Source: Clusia tigrina (Eukaryota; Arthropoda; Insecta; Diptera; Clusiidae). From it: DNA of 64,000 bases. The stretch covers positions 88,087,152-88,151,151 of the forward strand of contig OV050030.1 in assembly GCA_920105625.2 (NCBI GenBank). Reading direction: 5' to 3'. Made by a program: the position numbers and the translations under genes. Shown in pieces: positions 54,902-64,000 of this stretch (the stretch's first letter is position 1; each line of letters starts with the position of its first letter). Below the pieces are notes generated by a model that was not told where the DNA came from, did no database searches, and was given only the letters and a program-made list of their open reading frames with translations.

Positions 54902-56375
54902 TAAATAATATCTTCAACCTTGAAAACGAAGAAAATTAAACGTAAGCAAGACAGTGGTATGAAAGAATGAAACCATATATAATGATTCAAGAGCGAGACA
55001 GTATACGAATGCCCGCGTGAAGTAGTAAAAGAAATAATTTTTGCGAGCTGAAAATATGACTTCAATAAAGAATGAAGAAAAAAAATGGGAAACAAGTTAA
55101 TGCATATAATTTTTGTTTGTTTGTGCGGTTTAGGCAGTCGCATGAGCAGCAGAGTCAATAACCGGGGCTATGATGCGTTGACATTTTTGGCATGCGCTAT
55201 CATGACAAGCGTATGTGCCATATACATGTACGTATGCCAATAAGTAAGTATGAGCGCGGGTAGCTTGTAAGTTTAATATGAGAAATGGTGGTTTGCATAC
55301 ATATGTTTAGGAGTAATATTTTAAATGTTCTATGCGATATAGCTGAAGTCGTAGGGGTAGGGGCATGAAGGTAAAATTAAGTATGCTTGGAAGAGCAATA
55401 GGGAATTAAGTAGAAGTAAATAAACACGGAAGCAGTGTAATTAAACAATTTTACATTTTTGATAGTAATGATAATAGAAAAAGAAGAAAATCAATTTTCT
55501 AAATATCTCTTTATTGATTGTTATGTATTATGTAATAAACAAGATAAGTATAGAATACAATTGATTCCAATTAGTTTGCATAGAACTTCAGGGAACGACC
55601 CTGGAAGTATCGGATGCTGGTCTCCTAGCATCTGGTACAATCGGTGCAGTAAGATAGTAAGCCGACCAAGGCAGGTTTTGACTCGTTTAACAATTACGTA
55701 GCACAATTAGGAATGGGGTGGTTTTGACTCGTTTGACAATTAAGGATGGGGTTGTTTTGAAGTAAGAGGGGAGGTTAGAAAGGCTCTTGTTAATATATTT
55801 AGTTAAGTTGAAGGGTTTAAGATAAAATAAGTTAGGGAGAATAGGCAGTAGGTAACAAGTTAAGAGAGCTAGTTGAGAATGGATAGAAGTAAAATCGAAA
55901 TTAGGTTAGATAGACTAAAGTTTGCTTGTAAGATTATTGTGTGTACTTTTAATTGAGAGAAAATCTGGAGCTATAGGCTAGCTGACAGCGGTTAGAAAAC
56001 TAACGTAAACTGGGCGGGGCTGCACCGTAGTAGGAAGTAGGGTAGTGTTAATACCGAGGGGGTGCCTGATGTTTCGTATGCATTCATTGAGGGGTTTTCC
56101 ACACTATAGTTGTGATGAATATATACGAACCAGGAGCTTTTTTTTTAAGAGAAGAAAAAGAATTGGGTCATGTCATTGACAATGGAAATACATAGTCAAG
56201 GATAATTAGACATTTTCGATTATGGTAAGAGAAAAAAAAGAAGAGAAAAGGTCGGTCGATGGTGGATGTTATTGTTAAGAAGTGATAACCATAATGTTGC
56301 AGTAGTATAACCATAATGATTATTTAAATATTCAGAGAAATAGAATTATTTATTAGATAAGTTATTATAGCGATT
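54902..56375 (+). other. 1.5-kb non-coding spacer between pol and env
   Basis: No coding frame beyond chance. Purine-rich in the coding strand. Two partial direct repeats of GGTTTTGACTCGTTT(A/G)ACAATTA occur at about 55675 and 55721. Errantiviruses normally have pol and env overlapping or nearly so. Confidence 0.75.
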
Positions 56376-56389
56376 ATTTTTCTCTACAG
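56376..56389 (+). promoter_or_regulatory. Predicted env splice acceptor
   Basis: ATTTTTCTCTACAG with AG at 56388-56389 just before a hydrophobic leader-like segment. Same arrangement as 13327-13340 in the other errantivirus. Confidence 0.6.
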
Positions 56390-58114
56390 TATATGTGTAA
56401 AGGCAGCTGTGTTCTTGGTAGCCTCTTTGAGTGTTCCAGCGTAATGCAGCGAAACCGCGGAAGTGCGAGTAGAACCCTTGGCGGAAACGGACCTGATTTT
56501 GGAATCACTGGATAATGTTTGGTTCTCGAAAGACGAGAGGGTGGTGATATCGGAGTTTCGCGATGCTGATCTGGAGCCGGTACTGAAGAAACTCGAAGAC
56601 TTTCAAAAGAAAACAAAGGAGCTTTGTGAGTTAAGAGCAAATACGGCAGGATCTGACGGAAGTAAGGGAGGGTGTGAGATAACGGCAGCAGAAGCGGAAT
56701 CAATAATCATTTCGGTGTAGCAAACAACGTGCAGCAAGGTCGTTAATAGATATCGGTAGTGAGATACTGAAATGGGGTATCGGAACCATGGACCATCGTG
56801 ACGCGGAAAAGATTTGCAAGGTCTGGATTATTCAACAGGCTAAAACTATGTCGGTCCTAGGCAAAGAAATAACCATTCTCGTTTCAAGCTACAAAGCTTT
56901 ACACAAAGCAGTAAAGGAAATTTTTTTCGATATTGAACGTTGCATGCTGGATCGAAAATTAAGAAAACTGCGGAAGCCTTGACCAATTTGGCGGAGCTCG
57001 TTGATCTGGAGAATTTTATATCAGAAGAGCTTGTGAACCTGCAAGGACGTCAACAAATGGAAATGGCAGTCGTGGATGACTTGTTGCATGGGAAGTTACA
57101 CCCTATGTTCACTTCCACCGAAGCCCTACTTAAAGCAGCTCCCAAGATTTTGGGTGGCATAAACTGGTATTTGGAGAAGCCTGAACAGCTGTACGAGTTA
57201 GCAACGGTACAAGCAGCGAAGTCGAAAGCGGGGTATCTGGTGGTCATAAAAATACCACTTCCTCTTCCTGATGCATATGTGCTATACAAGATATATCCCT
57301 TACCTAAAGCATTAAACGGTAACTGGAGCATAGTACCGAAGACACTATATGACTACATCACAGAGAGTGGAGTGCATGACAATTATATCGGACTCACGTC
57401 GGAGGACATTAAGTCTTGTAGAATGGTGGATATTTCACAGCGTATGTGGCCACATCCGGGGAAAGCCCTTACAATGGAAAAGAAATCATGTGAAGTACAG
57501 GCGTAGAAAAACGAGCAAGATAAGTGCGAGTATGTAGCAGTCTCTGCTACGGGAGGATTGTTGGTATTGACAGAGTCTCCAAACCGTTGGCTATACCATT
57601 TTGATGAGAAATTTTTTATGTCTGCAGTGTGCCAAACAAGATCGACAAGACTAGAGCTGCAGGGGACGGGATTCCTGCACATTGGCGAAGACTGTCGGTT
57701 GATTGGGAAAGAGATGGTGCTGGTGCATAGAGCACAGAGGAACGAGCATTACGAGTTTTCACCAGCAAGTATGGGAACTAGAGAGATGGCGGCCAACATT
57801 CAGGCCTTCTTAACAACTTTGCAGCGTTCGAAACCAATGAATTACATCAACAATCAACGACGATACAAGCAATACCCCACGGAGATCTGCGGAAGATTCT
57901 AGCGACTAACGGCAAGTTAATTAACGAGCTAATGAGGGATATGGAGAAAGAGCAAACGTTGTTGAACCTTAAAAAATCGTACGATATAACGCACTCCACG
58001 TTGGAAAAGGGAGGGATCGCCGCGATCACAACACTGGCAATGATCGTCGCAGTAATCACATATATATTCTGCCAGTTAAGGAAGGGATTCAAATACCCAC
58101 AACGAGAACCATAA
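56390..58114 (+). pseudogene. env: Errantivirus envelope glycoprotein, broken
   Basis: A hydrophobic signal-like stretch (56396-56440) ends in a TAA near 56449, then frame 56463-56720. Further pieces are 56788-56982, 56940-57506 (188 aa, with VVIKIPLPLPDAYVLYKIYPLP, the insect Env core segment) and 57558-57902 (cysteine-containing ectodomain). The last, 57932-58114, has a membrane anchor AAITTLAMIVAVITYIFC and short basic tail. F-protein-type fusion glycoprotein of insect errantiviruses; stops and frameshifts prevent expression of the whole. Confidence 0.85.
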
Positions 58115-58280
58115 CCAACGCCACAGGTAGCAGAGATTGCAGTGTAGAGTAGCGTAGGCTAAGCAAACCATATGTTAGAGTTAGGAATGTACAAAATGTT
58201 AAAAAAGAAATAAATAAATAAAAAAGATGAGGAATATGCCTGTGCTCCTTGATGGTATTTTAATGATTTATCTGAGCACA

Positions 58281-58679
58281 TTAGCTGGTTTGTAGTTTGT
58301 TTACTGGAGTAGCCGTTAGTGCAAAATATTGGTCTCTGTGAGGTGTGACAGCTGGTAGAAATGTTTCCGGTCGTAATTTTAGCATTGTGTCATTGATTAT
58401 GACAGGAATCGGTACGATACTGAAAAGGTCAAATCGCTCATTGTCGGTCAGTGACAAATTTATTCGAAATATAATATGGTGTTGTGTAATGGCACTTTGA
58501 GAAGGCATTCTTCCATATAAGTGGATGACATCGTCGTGATTAAAAGGCAGCCTTAGGTTGAGTGGTAAATGCCCCTTTCTCTTCATTATTTGTTCTTGAA
58601 GCTGTTGTGGCGTTATTAGAAATGAGCTGATCCTACCATTGCGAGTATCTGATAATGCAACAAAAAATGGCAGCTTCAA
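58281..58679 (-). pseudogene. env: Env fragment of another errantivirus, antisense
   Basis: 132 aa on the minus strand: ISSFLITPQQLQEQI, LNLRLPFNHDDVIHLYGRM, HHIIFRINLSLTDNERFDLF and VPIPVIIN, the conserved ectodomain block of gypsy/17.6-type Env. It is not from the element at 47481, whose Env has a different version on the plus strand. No LTR nearby. Confidence 0.82.
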
Positions 58680-58965
58680 CTTTGCGCCGTTTCGTAAACA
58701 TCATCTGATGCAGCCGGCAAAAAATGCGTGATAATAGCAGGCGATTTCAATGCATGGGCAACCAAGTGGGGATGCAGCCGAATATCTCCGAAAGGACAAT
58801 CGCTCATGGATGCCCTTGCAGCATTAAATCTGGTAGTAATGAACACAGGGGAGAGCACCTACATCAAGGGAATTGTGAGCTCAGTGATAGACCTCACATT
58901 TGTGAGCGAAAGACTGGTCAGAGGAACCAAATGGCAAGAGAGCAATCAATACATACACAGTGCTA
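58680..58965 (+). pseudogene. R1-like LINE endonuclease fragment
   Basis: MIIAGDFNAWATKWGC and LVVMNTGESTYIKGIVSSVIDLTFVSERL are the Asp-Phe-Asn and the following strand/loop blocks of the endonuclease. It ends before the terminal SDH motif, where another LINE begins. Confidence 0.85.
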
Positions 58966-59915
58966 AATTGGCCATTAGGAAGCGAAATAGATTGCATGCT
59001 AAATGGAAAAATAAGTCTACTATAGATAATTGGAGTCTATTTAGGGTTGCTCGAAATAAAACTGTATTTTTTGTTCGTCAATCCAAAAAATTGTTACAAT
59101 TCCAAGTAGAAAAGTTCCCTTGCTACCAAACTACTTTGGAGGAATTTGACGAACCTTGGATTACGTAGTAGTGATAGTACAGTCTGCAAGTTGGATCCTA
59201 CTGTTATGTGTGATGCCTTTGCTTCCCCGGGATCAAGTGGCTCGGTGTCTCCGCCTGCTCTTGGTATGTTTAGTCCCGCCACGTCTACATTTCAGTTCTG
59301 CTGTGTCTGTGAGGCTGATGTGGGGCGATGTCTGATGGTGTTAAGTCAAATTCAATTTGTGAGGATGGCTTGCCGGTTAAGTTTCTTAAGATTATATTAC
59401 CATGTATTCTTAGTCCGTTAACCCACATTATTAATCATTGCTTAACGACTTCGTGCTTTCCTAGTGTTTGGAGAGCTGGTATCGTTATTGCAGTAGCTAA
59501 GAAATCCTCTGCGATGGAGCCAGGTGATTTTAGACCTATTAGTATTTTACCTTCTCTATAAAAAGTTTGTGAATAACTCATTGCTGAGCAAATTCCAGGT
59601 TACTTTCATCAAAACAATTTTTTCTCTCCATTGCAGTCTGGTTTTAGATCGAGGCACAGTTGTGCGACTGCTATGCTTAAGGTTATGAATGATATTCAGG
59701 TTATGTATGACCAAAGTCTTCTTACTTGTCTATGTCTCCTGGATTTCTCTAAGGCTTTTGATAGCGTTAATCATTCGTTGCTCTGTTTAAAATTAAAGTG
59801 GTACTATGGGTTTTGTGACAGTGCAGTTGGTCTTATAAATAGTTATTTAACAATGAGAATGCAGCGAGTAAATTTGGGCAATAACTATTCGGATTATAGG
59901 CATGTTTTTGCGGGT
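58966..59915 (+). pseudogene. Jockey/CR1-type LINE RT N-terminal fragment
   Basis: RKRNRLHAKWKNKSTIDNWSLFRVARN is the region between endonuclease and RT. Then DGLPVKFLKIILPCI, VAVAKK-like region, GDFRPISILPSL, QSGFRSRHSCATAMLKVM, CLLDFSKAFDSVNH (motif A) and a stretch to LGNNYSDY. Frame breaks at about 59165, 59330 and 59560. Truncated before motif B. Clade between jockey and CR1 not resolved. Confidence 0.8.
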
Positions 59916-60096
59916 TATTTATTATTTATTACTTATACATTTATTTATTTAATTAGTTGCTAATTTAATTTAATATATCTATTTTAATAACTAATAATAA
60001 TAATATAATTAAAAGACTTTGTCTTATTATATAACTTTAAAGAGTAAATTGAAAATTGAATTGAAATATGTATAGGCATATGGATATCCATATGTA
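59916..60096. other. AT-rich spacer
   Basis: Low-complexity AT-rich sequence and a short palindrome GGATATCC. No gene seen. Confidence 0.5.
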
Positions 60097-60380
60097 TGTA
60101 AGAGAGCAGAACTAGCAAGTCAGTCGTGCACAGTAAGTCATCGAGTTCAGTTGTTTCTTTTTCTTTACAGTTGTCGGTCGTGTCGGTTGTCGGCTTAAGA
60201 AGACAGTGATCTAGTTTAATAGGAATCCGTCTACAAATTGGAACAAACTTTCTAGATATTATTTCGCCTTATATTAACTTTATTATTATCCTCGTATTTT
60301 CTAACAAATAAAACATTTGAAATCAATTAAGGAAGCAGTTGTGCATTTCTTCACGAAGCCCACCTGCAACCATTCTTACA
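60097..60380 (+). repeat. 5' LTR of the mdg3-like element
   Basis: 284 bases with 7-base inverted ends TGTAAGA/TCTTACA; AATAAA near 60306. No second copy in the window to confirm. Confidence 0.7.
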
Positions 60381-60399
60381 TTTGCGGGCTCAACCATGC

Positions 60400-60427
<28 letters not shown>
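60400..60427. repeat. Poly-A run
   Basis: About 28 adenines in the leader, near the expected primer-site region; length is likely variable or uncertain. Confidence 0.9.
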
Positions 60428-60430
<3 letters not shown>

Positions 60431-60798
60431 TCGCGTGATTGATTATCGGTCGAAGCTTAATCGTTAATCGTTCCCACTAGCTGCAAAAAGTGATCCTAAC
60501 GAGAACCGTTCATTCGAAACAAAGGCGCAGAAAATTCACAGTAAACAGGTTTATTGAACAAAGAAGAACAAAAAGAGTATTTCTTGCGGTCGAGAACAAG
60601 GTCAGTAAGGGCAGACGACGCGGACAACGAAGTATTCTTTTTAGCGACAAACGAAGGAAGAGACGAAGAAAGGAGGAATAGTGGTGAACAATCTGTAATA
60701 AAACTAACAAGAATCAGTTGCGATAAAACAGTTGAAAATAGTGCAAAAGAACGTTAAAAATTAAAGAAGAAAAAAATACGGAGAGAGAATCTGAAATT

Positions 60799-61570
60799 TT
60801 GGAAACACAAAAAGAAACAACACACAACAAAGAAAACAGAAACGATAGTAATATGACAGAGCTAAACGAACTGATCAAACTTCCAACCGTAAAGTTTGCA
60901 AGAGAAAGGGAACAGCAAGCTGCAATGTCCATAGAGAGCATCAATAACGTCATCTCTGAATTCGACGGCAAATCACCTACACACGTAGAAAAATGGTTCA
61001 AAAACTTTGAAAAGTGCGCTGCAGCTTATAATTGGAGCGAAAATCAAAAATACGTATTTGCGAGACGCAAGATGACAAAAACGGCGAAAATTTTTATCGA
61101 TTCTTTACAAGTGTACAATTATGCGTCTCTCAAAGAAGAAGTTGAAAAAGAGTTTTGCTGCGAATACGTCAGTGTTGATATTCATAGGCCGTTGCAGGAC
61201 CGAAAAAAAGGAGCAGTGAGAGTATGCACGAATTTATACTGCATATGCGACGTTTAGGCGCGTTCGGCAGAATAGATGACAAATCGGTTATACGTTACGT
61301 AGTGGACGGAATAAACGAAAAAACAGAAAATAAATTTATATTTTACACCGCAGAAAACTTTACAGACTTAAAACACAAAGTAGAAATTTATGAAACGATG
61401 ACTCAAACTAAAAACAAAAACAAAAGAGAATGGCGTAAAAGGTGAAAACGGGAACGACAACAATAAAAACACAAAGCGAATGCATTGCTACAATTGCGGC
61501 TCCAACAAATACGAAAAGAGTGAGTGCAAAGAACCGACATACCGTAATGGAATAAACCACATATCGAAAA
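60799..61570 (+). pseudogene. gag: mdg3-like Gag
   Basis: Frame 60799-61257 (FDGKSPTHVEKWFKNFEKCAAAYNW..., KTAKIFIDSLQVYNYASLKEEV) and 61224-61445 (LHMRRLGAFGRIDDKSVIRYVVDGI) are the capsid domain of the retrotransposon-gag type. A one-base shift near 61225 separates them. Knuckle CYNCGSNKYEKSEC at 61483 lacks the usual His in place. Confidence 0.82.
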
Positions 61571-61639
61571 ATTGCTCACAAACCAACAAAGGCGAAACAA
61601 AAAGTCTAAAGCGAAAGAAGTTAACGTTATTAACACAGT

Positions 61640-62115
61640 GGAACGACAAGAAATATGTTAAAGTCAATCAAAATAAACAACAACAATGTGATTTGCTTAG
61701 TAGACAGTGGCGCCGAAATTTCGATTATCGATGAGAAAGTTGCGAAAAAATTTAATTTGAAATTAAACAAATGCGCAAACCGTATCTCGGGTTTAGGCAA
61801 TACAAAAATAAATGCATGCGGCATAATAGAAGTTGAACTCATTGTTGACAATTTGAAGTGCGAACACAACTCTTGTTGTTGTGCGGGAAAATTCGTCAAA
61901 ATACGATGTTATTCTTGGGTTTGATTATATTGGCAAGTGTCATTATAATTACAATGAAAGCGGTTATACGTTCACAAACTTTCGAAAATTCCGAACGTTC
62001 AGTAATTAATATTACAATTGATGGTGAAAAGATTGAAGCACCAATACGATATAAAAAACCAGTAGAAAAAATAATCCAAGATTATAAGCCAAAGAGTGAC
62101 GTAAAATTATTTTAA
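61640..62115 (+). pseudogene. pol: mdg3-like aspartic protease
   Basis: VICLVDSGAEISIIDEKVAKKF has the DSGA active site. GIIEVELIVDNLKCEH... then a frame shift, with LLGFDYI-like sequence and the linker to RT in frame 61858-62115. Confidence 0.82.
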
Positions 62116-62658
62116 TGGATGAAAAAGTCGTACGTCATACACCAAGGAGATTACCGCTGCCAGAACAAAAAATTGTAAGCGACCAAGTGGAAGATTGGTT
62201 AAAATACCAAATAATAAGGCAATCAAATTCTGAATATTGTAGTCGGGTTGTGATTGCGAATAAAAAAGATGGTAACAAGCGACTTTCGGGATTTAAACAG
62301 GCTTGTTCAGAAGGATGTCTTCCCAGTACCGTTGATGGAAGAAGTTGTTGAATCGTTGGAAAGCGCACGTATTTTTACGACATTAGACCTCGAAAACGCA
62401 TTCTTCCTCGTCTCTATTGAGGAAGAATCAAAAAAGTATACAGCGTTTGTAACTAGAGACGGAGTTTTCGAGTTTAATAGGGCACCCTTCGGTTTCTGCA
62501 ACTCGCCGGCAATATTTCTACGTTTCATCAACCACATTTTTCGGAGGTTAGTATGCGATAATATTATACAAATCTACATGGATGATGTCATAATTTACTC
62601 ACAAGATGAAGAAGAAGGAATAAGCAAATTACGTACCGTCTTAAAAGTAGCAGAGTAG
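62116..62658 (+). pseudogene. pol: mdg3-like reverse transcriptase
   Basis: RRLPLPEQKIVSDQVEDWL, SRVVIANKKDGNKRL, then frame 62254: FRDLNRLVQKDVFPVPLMEEV, IFTTLDLENAFFLV (motif A), FGFCNSPAIFLRF (motif B) and IQIYMDDVIIYS (catalytic YMDD). A TAG at 62656 interrupts the thumb. Confidence 0.85.
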
Positions 62659-63470
62659 TACGGACTAAGAATAAAATGGAAAAAGTGTAAATTGTTACAA
62701 AAGGAAGTCGTTTACTTGGGTCTGTTAATTGGAAAAGGTTGTATATCGCTTGATGCTGAAAGATGTGTAGCAAGCAAAAAATTCCCTGTGTCAGATAACA
62801 TTAAGAAGCTTCTATCCTTTCTGGGACTAACTGGATATTTTCGCAAATTTGTGCAAAATTACGCTATAATCACAAAACCATTGACAGATTTGCTAAAAAA
62901 GAATTCAAAATGCAAAATTGGACCAGTTGAAAGGAAAGCAATGGAAGAGATTAAAAGCATACTTACGAAACAACCTACCTTAAAAGTTTTTTCTCTAACC
63001 GCTGTAACAGAACTGCATACAGATGCCTGCAAAGAGAGTTTTGGGGCAATTTTACTCCAAAAGTTCAACGAAAAGCTACATCCAGTTTACTATTGGAGCA
63101 AGAAGTGTTCACCGGAAGAAAGTAAGCTTCACAGTTTCTATTTGGAAATTATGCAGCATACTTAGCTGTACAAAAACTACGACACTCGGCACAGAGTTCA
63201 AGCTGGTCACGGATTGTCAAGCTTTCAAATGTACAACTAATAAGAGCGATTTATCGCCGGCTGTGACACGTTGGATTTTATATCTACAAGATTATCAGAC
63301 ATAATAGAACATCGAAAAGGAACCTCCATGAGATATGTCGACGCGTTAAGCAGAGCGCCAGCAAGCATAATGGTGATCAACGAGGAAATTTGCACACGTT
63401 TACGGCAGGAACAAGCAAAAGACGAACATTTCGCAGCAATCAAGAAAATTTTAGCAACAACGCAGTAGAA
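62659..63470 (+). pseudogene. pol: mdg3-like RT thumb and RNase H
   Basis: KEVVYLGLLIGKGCISLDAERC, FLGLTGYFRKFVQNYAIITKPLTDLL, then RNase H ELHTDACKESFGAILLQ (Asp) and ESKLHSFYLE (Glu). Frame shifts lead to FKLVTDCQAFK (Asp) and YVDALSRAP. All RNase H residues are recognisable in three frames. Confidence 0.82.
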
Positions 63471-64000
63471 GATTATGTACTACGAAACGAAATTTTATTC
63501 AAAAATAAAAATGGGTTAATGCTTTTGGCAGTACCGCGGCTAATGGAAAATGAAATCATGAGAACAGAACACGAGAAAGGTCACTTTGCGACAGAAAAGA
63601 CGGTAAACGCGCTTAAACAAAAATATTACATACCACATCTGCGCCAGAAAGCGGAAAAAGTTATCCGAAACTGTGTTAAATGCATTCTATTCAACAGAAA
63701 ACTAGGTAAGCAAGAGGGCCACCTAAACGTTATTGATAAGGGCGATGCCCCACTATTTACTCTCCACATTGATCATTTGGGACCAATGGACGCTACAACA
63801 AAAATGTTCAAGTACATATTTGCTGTCATCGATGGATTTAGTAAATTTACTTGGCTCTACCCTACCAAATCTACGTCGGCAGAAGAAGTTATCAAAAAAT
63901 TATCTGATTGGACTTTTTGGAGCACCGCTACGAATTATCAACGACAAAAGGTCAGCGTTGACGTCTGCAGCATTCAAAGAATGGAGTGAAGCGAAATCAA
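63390..64000 (+). pseudogene. pol: mdg3-like integrase, start
   Basis: HEKGHFATEKTVNALKQKYYIPHLRQKAEKVIRNCVKC gives the HH-CC zinc domain. FTLHIDHLGPMDA (D1) and FAVIDGFSKFTWLYPTKSTSAEEVI start the catalytic core. Frame lost near 63920, and the window ends. Confidence 0.85.

Larger units (their letters stand above)
47481..58230 (+). mobile_element. Errantivirus-like element with long pol-env spacer, 3' LTR missing
   Basis: 5' LTR 47481-47935 (TGTTGCG...CGCAACA), primer site, leader, gag, zinc knuckles, protease, RT-RNase H, integrase, 1.5-kb spacer, env. Collinear with the deleted element at 31488-37813; the LTRs share the GTATTTCTGAAAGCGAAACG...GCCGCAGTTCGGC block. The 3' LTR and polypurine tract are gone; unrelated antisense env sequence follows. 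Confidence 0.9.
60097..64000 (+). mobile_element. Ty3/gypsy element (mdg3-like), 5' part; runs off window
   Basis: 5' LTR, leader, gag with one zinc knuckle, protease, RT, RNase H, integrase start. No env or 3' LTR inside the window. The clade is suggested by the RT wording and the absence of an env frame so far. At least ten frame breaks, so decayed. Confidence 0.8.

Noticed and set aside
55459..55701. 80-aa frame in the pol-env spacer
   Set aside because: No similarity recognised and low-complexity codon use; treated as chance.

Overview
The window is repeat-rich nuclear DNA from a fly-like insect (Diptera, probably Brachycera; species not determinable). The basis is the element set: gypsy-type errantiviruses, copia, BEL/Pao, R1-, jockey- and I/LOA-type LINEs, mariner, PIF/Harbinger and a Helitron. 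A second basis is nuclear-embedded mitochondrial DNA (numt) with the insect order ND1-trnL1-rrnL-trnV-rrnS-control region-trnI-trnQ-trnM-ND2 and ATP8-ATP6. I see no host single-copy protein gene; everything codable is transposable-element or mitochondrial in origin, and almost all of it is decayed.

Layout. 1-1430 is a numt/LINE junction that recurs inverted at 27277-28671. 2300-6017 is a decayed BEL/Pao element, then a deleted mariner (6153-6896). 7562-15180 is a complete but mutated errantivirus with both LTRs, a TATA target duplication, gag, pol, env and visible env splice sites. 15386-16018 is a TA-flanked inverted-repeat element (MITE). 16244-22005 is an R1-like LINE split by an I/LOA-type LINE with RNase H (18770-21212, 10-bp target duplication). 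22345-23105 is a reversed jockey-like fragment.

From 23106 to about 47460 the backbone is mitochondrial and has been split by insertions: an R1-like LINE in rrnL (23919-28165, 13-bp duplication); a copia element in the control region (about 30765-41276), itself split by an errantivirus (31488-37813, duplication GTGC); a PIF/Harbinger element in trnI (41429-43609, duplication TAA); then a second R1-like LINE copy and a Helitron fragment between the ND2 and ATP8 pieces.

47481 to about 58230 is a second errantivirus related to the one inside copia. It has full pol and env regions and a 1.5-kb pol-env spacer but no 3' LTR. 58281-59915 holds an antisense env fragment and two LINE fragments. 60097-64000 is the 5' part of an mdg3-like Ty3/gypsy element that runs off the window.

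How the parts relate: each autonomous element carries its own capsid, protease, RT/RNase H and integrase or transposase genes, but most reading frames have stops or frameshifts. The best preserved units are the Harbinger (its transposase intron encloses an antisense MADF gene), the gypsy errantivirus 7562-15180 and the pol gene of the errantivirus at 51697-53199. Target duplications and nesting give a relative insertion order.
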